Positions 1 through 6,634 are shown, numbered from the stretch's first letter. The stretch is DNA of 11,039 nt from Candidatus Equinaster intestinalis (GCA_018065375.1 JAGHTJ010000052.1:1-11039), one strand, 5' to 3'. Notes: a model not told the origin generated them from the letters alone. Made by a program: numbers and translations.

Positions 1-758
1 ATTTTTAAGTATTTTGCATTGGCAAATCCGCTTTTTCCCATATAGGTTACGCCCTTCCACTCTCCTAAAGCCGAGGTTACCGTTACAGTAGCTCCGTTTG
101 GCAGACTGCCTATGACCTCCGAATTATAATTCGGCGCCGACCTCAAATTGAGATTTTTCCCCGATGTATTTACAACAGCATAATTTTTCGAATTTTCCGG
201 TACATTCTGATTTCCGCCCGGCATCATAAAGGGTATTCCGAAATAATCTGCAAGCGAAACCACAATATTTTCGGCAATTTTATCTATATTATTGCGAATC
301 CAATCTGCGTCCTCGATATTATCGTGATACGCAAACTCGATAAACGCCGCCGGCGCTCTTACCTTACTGACCTCACCTATTGAGGTAGTAGGAATCGTTC
401 TTACCCTTTCGGGCAAAGGATAAATAAGCTTTAAATTGTTGGCTATTATATCCGCCGCACGTTTACCCTTGGTGCTTGACGGATAATAATAAACCTCACT
501 GCCCCTTATTTTTCCCGCGTTTGATGCGGGCGCCGCGTTTGAATGAAGCCCCAAATGCAAATCGTAATTTCCGCTGTTTGAAGCGGATATAGAGCTTGCC
601 GCCGTCATCTGCGGAGTATTTCTCGTATAGGAAATTCCGGTGGCATCAAGATACGGAATCATTGCATCGGCGATAAGATTCATATAGTATTCTTCGTTAC
701 CGCCGCCGGCATAAGGGTTGAACTCCTGTGTTGACGGACTTAAATATATACTTGGCAT
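1..758 (-). CDS. N-acetylmuramoyl-L-alanine amidase (Amidase_3) with SH3 domain, C-terminus cut by window edge
   Basis: Partial gene: 252 codons are visible without a stop and the frame runs off the left edge. Residues 1-175 resemble an Amidase_3 catalytic domain, which cleaves the amide between MurNAc and the stem peptide of peptidoglycan. Visible active-site features are NEEYYMN (E22/E23, zinc-ligand region), LHLGLHSNAAP (H72) and AFIEFAYHDN (E141, expected catalytic Glu). The usual first zinc histidine of the DPGHGG motif is absent; the N-terminus reads IYLSPSTQE instead. From memory this is shared by a clostridial subfamily. Residues about 193-252 form a bacterial SH3 domain (NLNLRSAPNYNSEVIGSLPNG), likely for wall binding. 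There is no signal peptide, so release may need lysis, spore context or another route. The ATG at 758 has GGAGG at 766-770, but that site is buried in a hairpin. It is the last visible gene of the tail that starts with the Rrf2 gene. Confidence 0.88.
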   Translation of the reverse strand, partial: MPSIYLSPSTQEFNPYAGGGNEEYYMNLIADAMIPYLDATGISYTRNTPQMTAASSISASNSGNYDLHLGLHSNAAPASNAGKIRGSEVYYYPSSTKGKRAADIIANNLKLIYPLPERVRTIPTTSIGEVSKVRAPAAFIEFAYHDNIEDADWIRNNIDKIAENIVVSLADYFGIPFMMPGGNQNVPENSKNYAVVNTSGKNLNLRSAPNYNSEVIGSLPNGATVTVTSALGEWKGVTYMGKSGFANAKYLK

Positions 759-760
759 AA

Positions 761-801
761 AAATACCTCCCCACCGCATTTTATGCGGCACGGAGGTATT
801 T
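761..801 (-). terminator. Hairpin that contains the amidase Shine-Dalgarno; possible terminator of the upstream gene
   Basis: A perfect 10-bp outer stem joins 761-770 to 792-801 (AAATACCTCC/GGAGGTATTT). A 6-bp inner stem joins 774-779 to 783-788 (CCGCAT/ATGCGG) with a 3-nt loop. In the minus-strand RNA two of the three intervening positions can form G-U pairs. The descending arm carries GGAGG and runs into UUUUU and then the AUG at 758. It lies between the stop of the 181-codon gene (814) and the amidase start. It can act as an intrinsic terminator, a block to ribosome binding, or both. The fold is plain in the sequence; the function is inferred. Confidence 0.7.
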
Positions 802-813
802 GTTACTGAAAAA

Positions 814-1359
814 TTATTTAAGGAGTCCTGCTTTTTTTATTTCCTTTTTAACAACAGAAATAAACCAGCAATAAAGCGCTTCTCCGAGCTCCTGATATAT
901 GGAATCGCCATCGTGAGAACAGAGCATTGCGAAGGTTTGACCTATTCTTCTGTCTACCTCGGTTTTTCTTCTGTAGGCAAGATAATAAAATGAGAAGGCT
1001 CCGGTATCACTGCAATTTTCGTGAATTTCGGGTGACATTTTTCGCAGTTCGTCCAAAAAGCTTTTTTCGGCAATACCCGCAACAGAATCGTTGACACAGA
1101 ATTCATCAAGGGTTACCGAAACGGTGAAGCAGAGCAAAATCTGACGGTTTATAAGCATTTGCGGGTCGGTTTCATCGTCATCCGAAAGAGCGGTATTGAC
1201 AGCGCCGATATAAGCCGATGCAACAGCGCTACCGAGCATTTTTGCGCCCGCCGCCATTTCATCAGTTACCGTATCACCGACATTTTCGTTTCTGTTCTTT
1301 TTTACCGTTTCAGACGGCTTATCGCCTACGATTTTTACATCGCTGTCATCAAAAAGCAT
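814..1359 (-). CDS. Hypothetical protein, 181 aa, function not recognised
   Basis: I do not recognise a family. The start is set at the ATG at 1357-1359, which follows AAGGGTGAATAAA and lies 1 nt after the stop of the TSCPD gene (1361). A start 15 codons upstream is possible but would overlap that gene by 44 nt and has no better ribosome binding site. The protein has a charged N-terminus (1-32), an Ala/Gly-rich segment (35-58, AAGAKMLGSAVASAYIG) that could form an amphipathic or weakly membrane-associated helix, an acidic patch SDDDETD (59-65), and a mostly helical remainder with cysteines at about 77, 88, 116, 147 and 164. There is no signal peptide or clear transmembrane helix. Close packing with the Rrf2 and TSCPD genes implies co-expression. 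It is probably a real gene, given its length, ribosome binding site and junctions. Confidence 0.75.
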   Translation of the reverse strand: MLFDDSDVKIVGDKPSETVKKNRNENVGDTVTDEMAAGAKMLGSAVASAYIGAVNTALSDDDETDPQMLINRQILLCFTVSVTLDEFCVNDSVAGIAEKSFLDELRKMSPEIHENCSDTGAFSFYYLAYRRKTEVDRRIGQTFAMLCSHDGDSIYQELGEALYCWFISVVKKEIKKAGLLK

Positions 1360-1360
1360 T

Positions 1361-1621
1361 TTATTCACCCTTTTCAGATTTATACTTTTTAAGTGCTTTT
1401 GCAAGCTCTGCGGGACAAGAGGTTCCCTTAAATCCGCATTTAATATTCTGCAACAGTTCTATAATCTCATCGACATTTCTGCCTCTTGCGAGTGCAGACA
1501 CGCCCTGGGTATTACCGTTACAGCCGCCGATAAAGGTTACCTTTTCTATAATATCATTATCATTAACTTCTACGGATATTCTTCTTGAACAAACGCCCTG
1601 CGGCGTATAATCTATTATCAT
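1361..1621 (-). CDS. Small TSCPD-domain protein (TIGR03905-like)
   Basis: This 86-residue protein matches the small free-standing TSCPD proteins, named for the Thr-Ser-Cys-Pro-Asp/Glu stretch; here it is GTSCPAELAKAL (67-78). The other landmark is IGGCNGNTQGV (31-41). Four cysteines (C11, C34, C62, C69) sit in or near the conserved blocks and could bind a metal or do redox chemistry. A related domain occurs at the C-terminus of some vitamin-B12-dependent ribonucleotide reductases, but the role of the stand-alone proteins is not settled. The ATG at 1621 overlaps the stop of the Rrf2 gene as ATGA (4 nt), which suggests translational coupling; AAGGAAAT upstream serves as Shine-Dalgarno. The length is usual for the family. 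Confidence 0.88.
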   Translation of the reverse strand: MIIDYTPQGVCSRRISVEVNDNDIIEKVTFIGGCNGNTQGVSALARGRNVDEIIELLQNIKCGFKGTSCPAELAKALKKYKSEKGE

Positions 1622-2016
1622 TTGATTTCCTTCCCCGAAAAAGTGGCTTTTTTAAAGCATTCCCTCATATAAAGACTTACGTCCTCGAATGTACTGCGAA
1701 AATAACATACACCTTTAGGATGCGTGCAGGCATCGCTCGAGCTTTCACACTTGCTTACCGTAATCGGTCCGCAAATAACCTCGTAAACATCGTATAATGT
1801 AATTTCCTCGGGCGGACGCGATAAAACATAGCCGCCCTTTGCTCCCTTATACGATTTAACTATGCCTGAACAGGTCAGTTTATGCAGAATTTTAAGGGAA
1901 TATCTCTGTGTAACACCCGTTTGCTCGGAAACAGTCTGCGCGTCTACTCTGCCGCCGTTTTCGGCAAGGCAGGATACTATTCTTATGGCGTAATCGGTTT
2001 CACTGTTTAAAAACAT
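1618..2016 (-). CDS. Rrf2-family transcriptional regulator with three cysteines
   Basis: A 132-residue DNA-binding protein of the Rrf2 family (relatives include IscR, NsrR, RirA, CymR). It has an N-terminal winged helix: ETDYAIRIVSCLAE (6-19), the recognition region EQTGVTQRYSLKILHKL (31-47), and a wing with SYKGAKGGYVLSRPPEEITL (55-74). The C-terminal half carries C90, C97 and C104 in a CX6CX6C arrangement. Family members that bind a [2Fe-2S] or [4Fe-4S] cluster use three cysteines in this place with CX5CX5C-type spacing in IscR, so cluster binding is plausible here but not shown. Position and spacing: the start is 5 nt after the rpoD stop, with AAGGATAGG as ribosome binding site overlapping the end of rpoD. 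It overlaps the TSCPD gene by 4 nt. The target genes are unknown; the following genes are the first candidates. Confidence 0.9.
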   Translation of the reverse strand: MFLNSETDYAIRIVSCLAENGGRVDAQTVSEQTGVTQRYSLKILHKLTCSGIVKSYKGAKGGYVLSRPPEEITLYDVYEVICGPITVSKCESSSDACTHPKGVCYFRSTFEDVSLYMRECFKKATFSGKEIK

Positions 2017-2021
2017 CAGGG

Positions 2022-3070
2022 TTACCTATCCTTGAATTTATTACTGCGAACGGGATGACGAAGCTTGCGCAGAGCCTTTGCTTCAATCTGTCTTATACGT
2101 TCACGTGTTACCTCGAATTCGGTTCCTACCTCCTCGAGGGTATGGCATCTGCCGTCCTTAAGGCCGAAACGAAGTCTTATAACGGCTTCCTCTCTTGCCG
2201 TAAGGGTTTTAAGAACATTATCAATATCTTCGTTGGTTATGGTTTTGTGTGCCGCTTCATCGGGAGCGAGAGCATCTTCGTCACGGATAAAGTCCATAAG
2301 ACGGCTATCCTCCTCGGGACCGATAGGTGTTTCCATTGAAACGGGTTCCTGAGCAACGCGCATAATTTCTCTTACCCTCTCAACCGACAAATTCATCTTT
2401 TCTGCGATAAGCTCCTCGCTCGGTTCATAGCCGTTTTCGTGGAGAAGCTGACTTTGAACCTTCTTTAAGCGGTTGATTGTTTCAACCATATGAACCGGTA
2501 TTCTGATAGTTCTCGCCTGGTCGGCTATAGCACGTGTAATTGCCTGCCTAATCCACCAGGTAGCGTATGTTGAAAATTTAAAGCCCTTGGTATAATCAAA
2601 CTTGTCTACCGCTTTTATAAGGCCTACATTTCCCTCTTGAATGAGGTCGAGGAAATACATACCTCTGCCTACATATTTTTTGGCAATACTTACAACAAGA
2701 CGCAGGTTTGCCTCGGTAAGACGGCGTTTTGCCTCCTCGTCTCCCTCCACAATTCTTTTGGCAAGCTCGATTTCTTCATCGGAGGACAAAAGCTGCCTAT
2801 TTCACGAAGATATACCTTAACCGGGTCATCGAGAGTCAACGAATCAAGCTGGGTATCCTCCTCCGCGCTCAAGTTTTCAATATCCATTTCCTCGAGCTTG
2901 AGCTCATCATCGGTAGGCTCTTCATCAAGGTCAAGGAGCGGAGGCTCTATAAACAGCTCATCAATGTCATCGGGGGCATTTTCGATTTCATCGAGGTTGT
3001 TCTCCTTAAGAGATTCCTCTGCGAGCTCCTCAATTTCCTTTTCGGTTGCATTTTCGATTTCCTTTTTCAT
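2022..3070 (-). pseudogene. rpoD: Primary sigma factor RpoD (SigA), interrupted by a frameshift
   Basis: Housekeeping sigma-70 split over two frames. The first piece (3070 to about 2790) holds an acidic N-terminus (1-80, a short region 1.1-like part) and the start of region 1.2, [11 protein letters not shown] (82-92). It then leaves frame and would stop at 2690 as a 126-residue product. The second piece (about 2789-2022) resumes with [14 protein letters not shown] and has region 2 ([33 protein letters not shown] for -10 recognition and melting), region 3, and region 4 with [15 protein letters not shown] and the helix-turn-helix ending [17 protein letters not shown], which binds -35. Repaired, the protein would be about 349-351 residues, near the usual size of compact Firmicute SigA. 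The ATG at 3070 follows GGGAG and is 3 nt after the dnaG stop. The second piece could only start at a TTG (2789) without a convincing ribosome site. Because RpoD is essential, a sequence error is likely, but a real lesion cannot be excluded. Confidence 0.93.
2786..2797 (-). other. Frameshift site in rpoD
   Basis: On the minus strand the codons GAA ATA GGC (EIG) are in one frame, and CTT TTG TCC TCC (LLSS) are in another, with only two bases (AG) between them. Sigma-A proteins normally have three residues between EIG and LLS (for example EIGRVNLLS in Bacillus subtilis), i.e. nine bases. A net loss of seven bases therefore fits best. An ancestral order GCTTT-CC-GCTTT, encoding SFPLL, would lose exactly seven bases by recombination or assembly collapse between the two GCTTT copies; this reconstruction is inference. 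A single-base loss in TTTT would also restore frame but would leave the protein two residues short. Confidence 0.85.
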
Positions 3071-3073
3071 ACC

Positions 3074-4840
3074 CTAATCTCCCTTTTTTAAATTTATTAT
3101 GGTTTTAAGCTGCTGTTCCCAATCGTCATTCGAATCGGGAACGGTTGAATTGATGGTTTCAAGACGCTTTTCCTTTTTGAGAACCGCAATACAGTCGGCA
3201 AGCGTATCCTTGGGGCTGCGGTCTACCCCCGCATTATTTTGAAGAGAAACGATAAAACCCGTTTCAGCCGGTGAAAATCTATCGGAAAAAGCCGATACAC
3301 TTATTTCTGATGACCTTTTCAGAATTGCTGAAAATTCCTCAAAAAGTCTTTTGTTGAATGATGTCATAAAATCATCGGCAGTCAGGTTTTTCTCGGTTTC
3401 CTCAAACAAATCCGGGTGGCGCAGTAAAACCGAAAGAATTCCCTCCTCCGCCGCGGTTGCTCTCGCATTTTTCCGCCGCTCGGGGTTTATATCATCGGTT
3501 TTGAATTTCGGTGTTATAATATCCCGTATTTCCTTTTTCTTGCGCTCTCGCATTTTTGATTTTCTGATTTCGTTTATCTTGACGTTAAGCGCCGAGCGGG
3601 AAACACCGTATTTCTCCGACAGCTTTCCTACATACATATCAACCGTTATCGCATCGTTTACACCTGCCAGTATTTCGGCGGCGGCATGAAGATATTTCAG
3701 TCTTCCGTCATCGGTTGATACATCTATATTCTCTGCGGCTCGAAGCAATAAATACTCCATTTCACTCACCGCACCGTCAAGCAAGAGCTTAAACCGTGCA
3801 GACCCGAATTTTTTGATATATTCATCGGGGTCTTTACATTCGGGCAAAACAAGCACTCTGACCGGCAAGCCCGAATCCTTCATAATATCAATGGCACGCA
3901 TTACCGATTTTTGTCCTGCGGCATCGGCGTCCATCGTAATAACTATCTCCTTGGTATAGCGGCTGAGCAGCTTGACCTGCTCGAGGGTAAATGCCGTTCC
4001 GAGCGGCGCCACGGTATTTTCGAAGCCCGCCTGATGTAGCGATACAACGTCCATATTTCCCTCAACGAGAATTACCCGCTCGCTACAGCAGTTTTTGGCA
4101 AAATTTATGCCGAATAGGTTTTGACTTTTCTTATAAGCCACGGTATCCGCCGAGTTTATATACTTTGCCGCCTTATCGTCATCGGGGCGTTTTCTTCCGC
4201 TGAATGCGATTACGTTACCCCGCAGATTTATTATCGGGAACATTACACGGTTTCGAAAACGGTCAAAATAACTGCCCTTACTGCTTTTTGAAATTACATT
4301 CGCTTGGTACATATCCTCGTCTTTAAATCCGAGGGATTTAAGATGCTTATAAAGAGAATCCCAGCTATCGGGCGCGGCACCGAGACCGAAATGCTTTATG
4401 GTTTGTATTTTAAGCCCTCTGCCTACAAGATAATCAAGCGCCCACTTACCGCCCGGCGACATAAGATAGGAATGATAAAACCTCGCCGTTTCCTTATTTA
4501 TATTCAAAACGGTTTGCTTAAAGCGTTGCATCGAATCATCGTAACCGTCCTGCGGTAAGGTAACTCCCGAGCGCTCGGCAAGCGCCTTTACCGCCTCAAT
4601 ATAATCAAGATTTTCGATAAGTTTCGTAAAGGTGAATATATCTCCTCCGACTCCGCAACCGAAGCAGTAAAAAGAATTACTGTCGGTATAAACGGTAAAT
4701 GAGGGAGTTTTTTCATTGTGAAACGGACAAAGCCCCGTAAGTATCTTTCCCCTGCGTTTTAAATCAACATAGGGAGAAATAACCGACTCTATATCATTTC
4801 TGTATTTTATTTCCTGCAAAATTTCTTCGGGAATAGCCAA
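3074..4840 (-). CDS. dnaG: DNA primase DnaG
   Basis: Makes RNA primers at the replication fork with the DnaB-type helicase. The 588 residues contain the full primase order. An N-terminal CHC2 zinc finger has C38, H41, C59 and C62 (CPFH...FYCFGC). The RNA-polymerase core has the basic RFRNRVMFPI stretch (194-203). The Toprim metal-binding motif is VEGNMDV (259-265) with E260, followed by MDADAAGQ (303-310) with D304 and D306. A C-terminal helicase-interaction region begins around 440. The start is TTG at 4838-4840: an in-frame TAA directly precedes it, AAGGAG lies 9 nt upstream, and the protein begins AIPEEILQEIKYRNDI as in the family. It sits 3 nt before rpoD, the classic macromolecular-synthesis pairing, and a -10-like TATAAT lies just upstream. 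The length is normal. Confidence 0.97.
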   Translation of the reverse strand: MAIPEEILQEIKYRNDIESVISPYVDLKRRGKILTGLCPFHNEKTPSFTVYTDSNSFYCFGCGVGGDIFTFTKLIENLDYIEAVKALAERSGVTLPQDGYDDSMQRFKQTVLNINKETARFYHSYLMSPGGKWALDYLVGRGLKIQTIKHFGLGAAPDSWDSLYKHLKSLGFKDEDMYQANVISKSSKGSYFDRFRNRVMFPIINLRGNVIAFSGRKRPDDDKAAKYINSADTVAYKKSQNLFGINFAKNCCSERVILVEGNMDVVSLHQAGFENTVAPLGTAFTLEQVKLLSRYTKEIVITMDADAAGQKSVMRAIDIMKDSGLPVRVLVLPECKDPDEYIKKFGSARFKLLLDGAVSEMEYLLLRAAENIDVSTDDGRLKYLHAAAEILAGVNDAITVDMYVGKLSEKYGVSRSALNVKINEIRKSKMRERKKKEIRDIITPKFKTDDINPERRKNARATAAEEGILSVLLRHPDLFEETEKNLTADDFMTSFNKRLFEEFSAILKRSSEISVSAFSDRFSPAETGFIVSLQNNAGVDRSPKDTLADCIAVLKKEKRLETINSTVPDSNDDWEQQLKTIINLKKGD

Positions 4841-4863
4841 TTATCTCAACTCCTTTTTGATTT

Positions 4864-4869
4864 ATTATA
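4864..4869 (-). promoter_or_regulatory. Candidate -10 element for the dnaG-rpoD transcript
   Basis: A perfect TATAAT on the minus strand lies in the 54-nt gap between the dGTPase stop (4895) and the dnaG start. Transcription would begin near 4857, leaving a leader of about 17 nt that includes the AAGGAG ribosome site. At 17-18 nt spacing the -35 position is only an A-run (about 4887-4893), so this would be a weak sigma-A promoter or one aided by the A-tract. The assignment rests on the -10 and its position alone. Confidence 0.4.
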
Positions 4870-4894
4870 CATAAAGCTATGGGGAAATTTTTTC

Positions 4895-5893
4895 TCATAT
4901 ACTCCAGGATTTCGGAATATAGATATTATTATAGGTTACTATTGCAAAATGGTCGGTCATACAGGCGATATAGTCGATAACCGCCCTTTGAAGACCCTCC
5001 TGCTCCGCAATTTTTGCATATTCGTTTGAAAGCTTATCGGGGTTTTCCATATAATAACCGTAAAGACCGTTAATAATTCCGAAAACCTTGGTTTCCTCCC
5101 CCTTGGCTACCGGGTTTCGGTAAACCTTATCAAAGAGAAAATCGTGAAGAATATTGAAATATTTTAAGGTTTCGGCGTCCATTACAATATCTTCCTTGCT
5201 CGCCGTAACTATGGATTTTACCATGGCATTTATTCGCTTGCCCTTGGAATTTCCGAGAAACGCCACAGCTTCCTTCGGAATATCGCTTTCACTTATAATC
5301 CCCGCCCTTACGGCATCATCAATATCGTGATTTATGTAGGCTATTTTATCTGCAAAGCGAACTACTCTGCCCTCAAGTGTATAAGCCTCCTCGCCGCAGG
5401 TATGGCATTTAATTCCGTTAAGCACCTCATCGGTAAGATTAAGACCTCTGCCGTTTTTTTCAAGGCGGTCGCAAACCCTTACGCTCTGCTCGTAATGGGT
5501 AAAGGAAAAGGGTGCCAGCATATCGAGCGCACGCTCTCCCGCGTGGCCGAATGGGGTATGTCCCAAATCGTGACCGAGAGCGATTGCCTCGGTTAAATCC
5601 TCGTTGAGTTTAAGCACCCTTGCTATTGTTCTGCCGATTTGAGCGACCTCAAGAGTATGTGTAAGGCGGGTGCGGTAATGGTCCGATTCAGGGGACAAAA
5701 ACACCTGTGTTTTATGTTTAAGTCTTCTGAATGCCTTGCTGTGAACTATTCTGTCGCGGTCTCGCTGGAATTCGGTACGAAGCTCGCACTTTTCTTCATA
5801 CACCTTTCTGCCCTTTGTATTAAGGCTTATTGTGGCATACTGCGAAAGATAGCTTTTTTCAAACTGCTCGTACTCTTCTCTGAAATTCGACAT
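4895..5893 (-). CDS. dgt: Deoxyguanosinetriphosphate triphosphohydrolase-like HD protein
   Basis: HD-domain enzyme of the dGTPase family, which splits dNTPs to deoxynucleoside and triphosphate and so affects the dNTP pool. Numbering from the chosen start (332 aa): the N-terminal block ELRTEFQRDRDRIVHSKAFR (37-56) is typical of the family. The HD metal site is formed by H79 in RLTHTLEVAQIGRTIA, by H108-D109 in GHDLGHTPFGHAGE (107-120), and by D182 in FADKIAYINHDIDDA. The start is set at the ATG at 5891-5893, because AAAGGCGG lies 7 nt upstream; an ATG eight codons earlier lacks a ribosome site. The gene is just upstream of dnaG, a common dgt-dnaG-rpoD order in Firmicutes that groups DNA precursor control with replication. 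The exact dNTP preference cannot be told from sequence. Confidence 0.93.
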   Translation of the reverse strand: MSNFREEYEQFEKSYLSQYATISLNTKGRKVYEEKCELRTEFQRDRDRIVHSKAFRRLKHKTQVFLSPESDHYRTRLTHTLEVAQIGRTIARVLKLNEDLTEAIALGHDLGHTPFGHAGERALDMLAPFSFTHYEQSVRVCDRLEKNGRGLNLTDEVLNGIKCHTCGEEAYTLEGRVVRFADKIAYINHDIDDAVRAGIISESDIPKEAVAFLGNSKGKRINAMVKSIVTASKEDIVMDAETLKYFNILHDFLFDKVYRNPVAKGEETKVFGIINGLYGYYMENPDKLSNEYAKIAEQEGLQRAVIDYIACMTDHFAIVTYNNIYIPKSWSI

Positions 5894-5923
5894 ATCAACA
5901 CCGCCTTTACTAATCATATTCGC

Positions 5924-5947
5924 AAAAAAATTCCGAAATACTCGAAA
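5924..5947 (-). terminator. Intrinsic terminator-like hairpin after the YigZ gene
   Basis: In the minus-strand RNA a 6-bp stem UUUCGA/UCGGAA (one G-U pair; arms at 5942-5947 and 5931-5936) has a 5-nt loop and is followed by seven U (5924-5930). An A-run at 5' can extend the stem against the U-run. It begins directly after the stop of the YigZ gene (5951). The stem is short, so termination may be partial, which would let some transcripts continue into the dGTPase gene 30 nt further on. Confidence 0.55.
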
Positions 5948-5950
5948 ATT

Positions 5951-6574
5951 TTACTTTTTTATTGGAAAACTTATTTCTTCGCCGTAATTAAGGCTTAAAT
6001 CAGCAAAAAATGCCTCTTTGATTTCTTCTTCAAGCCTTTGCTTTTCGGTTACGGCAAGAAGCAACGATATATTTATTTTATCTGCATAATCGGTGGAAAT
6101 TATATGGCAGGAATAACCCTCAAGTATCTTTGAAAGCCTATCATACTGCGGATATTCGCATTCTGTTTTAACGGTTATGCAGGGTGTCATTTCGCAAACC
6201 TCGGCATTTTTCACAACCTCTGCCGCCGCGGACGAATATGCACGCACAAGTCCGCCGGTGCCCAGCAGTACCCCGCCGAAATACCTTGTTACTACGATAA
6301 TCACATCATCAAGACCGTTGCCGTTTATAACATCTAAAACCGGTTTGCCCGCCGTACCGTGAGGCTCACCGTCATCTGAAAATCTTTTTGTACCACTGCT
6401 TAAGCTGTAGGCATATACGTTATGGCGTGCGTCCCAATACATTGAACGCATTTCATTTAAAAACGACAAAGCCGCCTGCTCATTTTCAACATGAGCAAGC
6501 GTGGCTATAAAACGTGAACGCTTTTCGGTGATTTCCGCTTCGGTTTTATCCATAACGGTTTTAAACGCCTTCAT
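5951..6574 (-). CDS. YigZ/IMPACT family protein (UPF0029 plus DUF1949)
   Basis: A 207-residue member of the conserved YigZ/YvyE family related to eukaryotic IMPACT. Its bacterial biochemical role is poorly defined; relatives have been linked to translation and to nucleic-acid-binding folds. The N-terminal domain (about 15-125) shows the family blocks KRSRFIATL (18-26), ARHNVYAYSL (49-58), FSDDGEPHGTAGKPVLD (65-81) and VVTRYFGGVLLGTGGLVRAYS (94-114). The C-terminal DUF1949 domain occupies about 130-200. The start is set at the ATG at 6572-6574, with GGGGGAAAGT directly upstream. A longer reading from 6607 would encode the terminator hairpin of rpmE, so it is rejected. No separate promoter is evident after that terminator; transcription may come from readthrough. 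Confidence 0.92.
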   Translation of the reverse strand: MKAFKTVMDKTEAEITEKRSRFIATLAHVENEQAALSFLNEMRSMYWDARHNVYAYSLSSGTKRFSDDGEPHGTAGKPVLDVINGNGLDDVIIVVTRYFGGVLLGTGGLVRAYSSAAAEVVKNAEVCEMTPCITVKTECEYPQYDRLSKILEGYSCHIISTDYADKINISLLLAVTEKQRLEEEIKEAFFADLSLNYGEEISFPIKK

Positions 6575-6585
6575 ACTTTCCCCCG

Positions 6586-6619
6586 AAAAAAAGAAAACCG
6601 TAACCACGGCGGTTACGGT
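6586..6619 (-). terminator. Rho-independent terminator of rpmE
   Basis: A perfect 9-bp inverted repeat ACCGTAACC (6597-6605) and GGTTACGGT (6611-6619) surrounds a 5-nt loop. In the minus-strand RNA it is followed by UUUCUUUUUUU (6586-6596) and preceded by an A-rich run. It lies 15 nt after the rpmE stop and ends 11 nt before the YigZ start, so the ribosome site of the next gene adjoins the U-tract. Confidence 0.9.
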
Positions 6620-6634
6620 ATACTCTTTTTAGAA

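Noticed and set aside
1360..1404. Fifteen-codon extension of the 181-residue protein
   Set aside because: It overlaps the end of the TSCPD gene by 44 nt, and the later ATG has a well-placed AAGGGTG.
2022..2789. Independent 255-residue sigma factor starting at the TTG at 2789
   Set aside because: It begins in the middle of region 1.2, has no clear ribosome site, and matches the continuation of the upstream frame; it is the rear part of rpoD.
2780..2800. Programmed -1 frameshift to express rpoD from two frames
   Set aside because: The TTTT run at the junction is not in a canonical X-XXY-YYZ heptamer (the preceding zero-frame codon is AGC), no stimulatory structure is evident, and the slip would give a protein two residues short in a conserved stretch.
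5905..5930. TATGAT as a -10 for the dGTPase gene
   Set aside because: The transcript would start inside the ribosome site and the -35 position would lie in the terminator stem with no match.
6575..6607. Eleven-codon N-terminal extension of the YigZ protein
   Set aside because: It would translate the rpmE terminator and U-tract; the downstream ATG has a good ribosome site and the family-like N-terminus.
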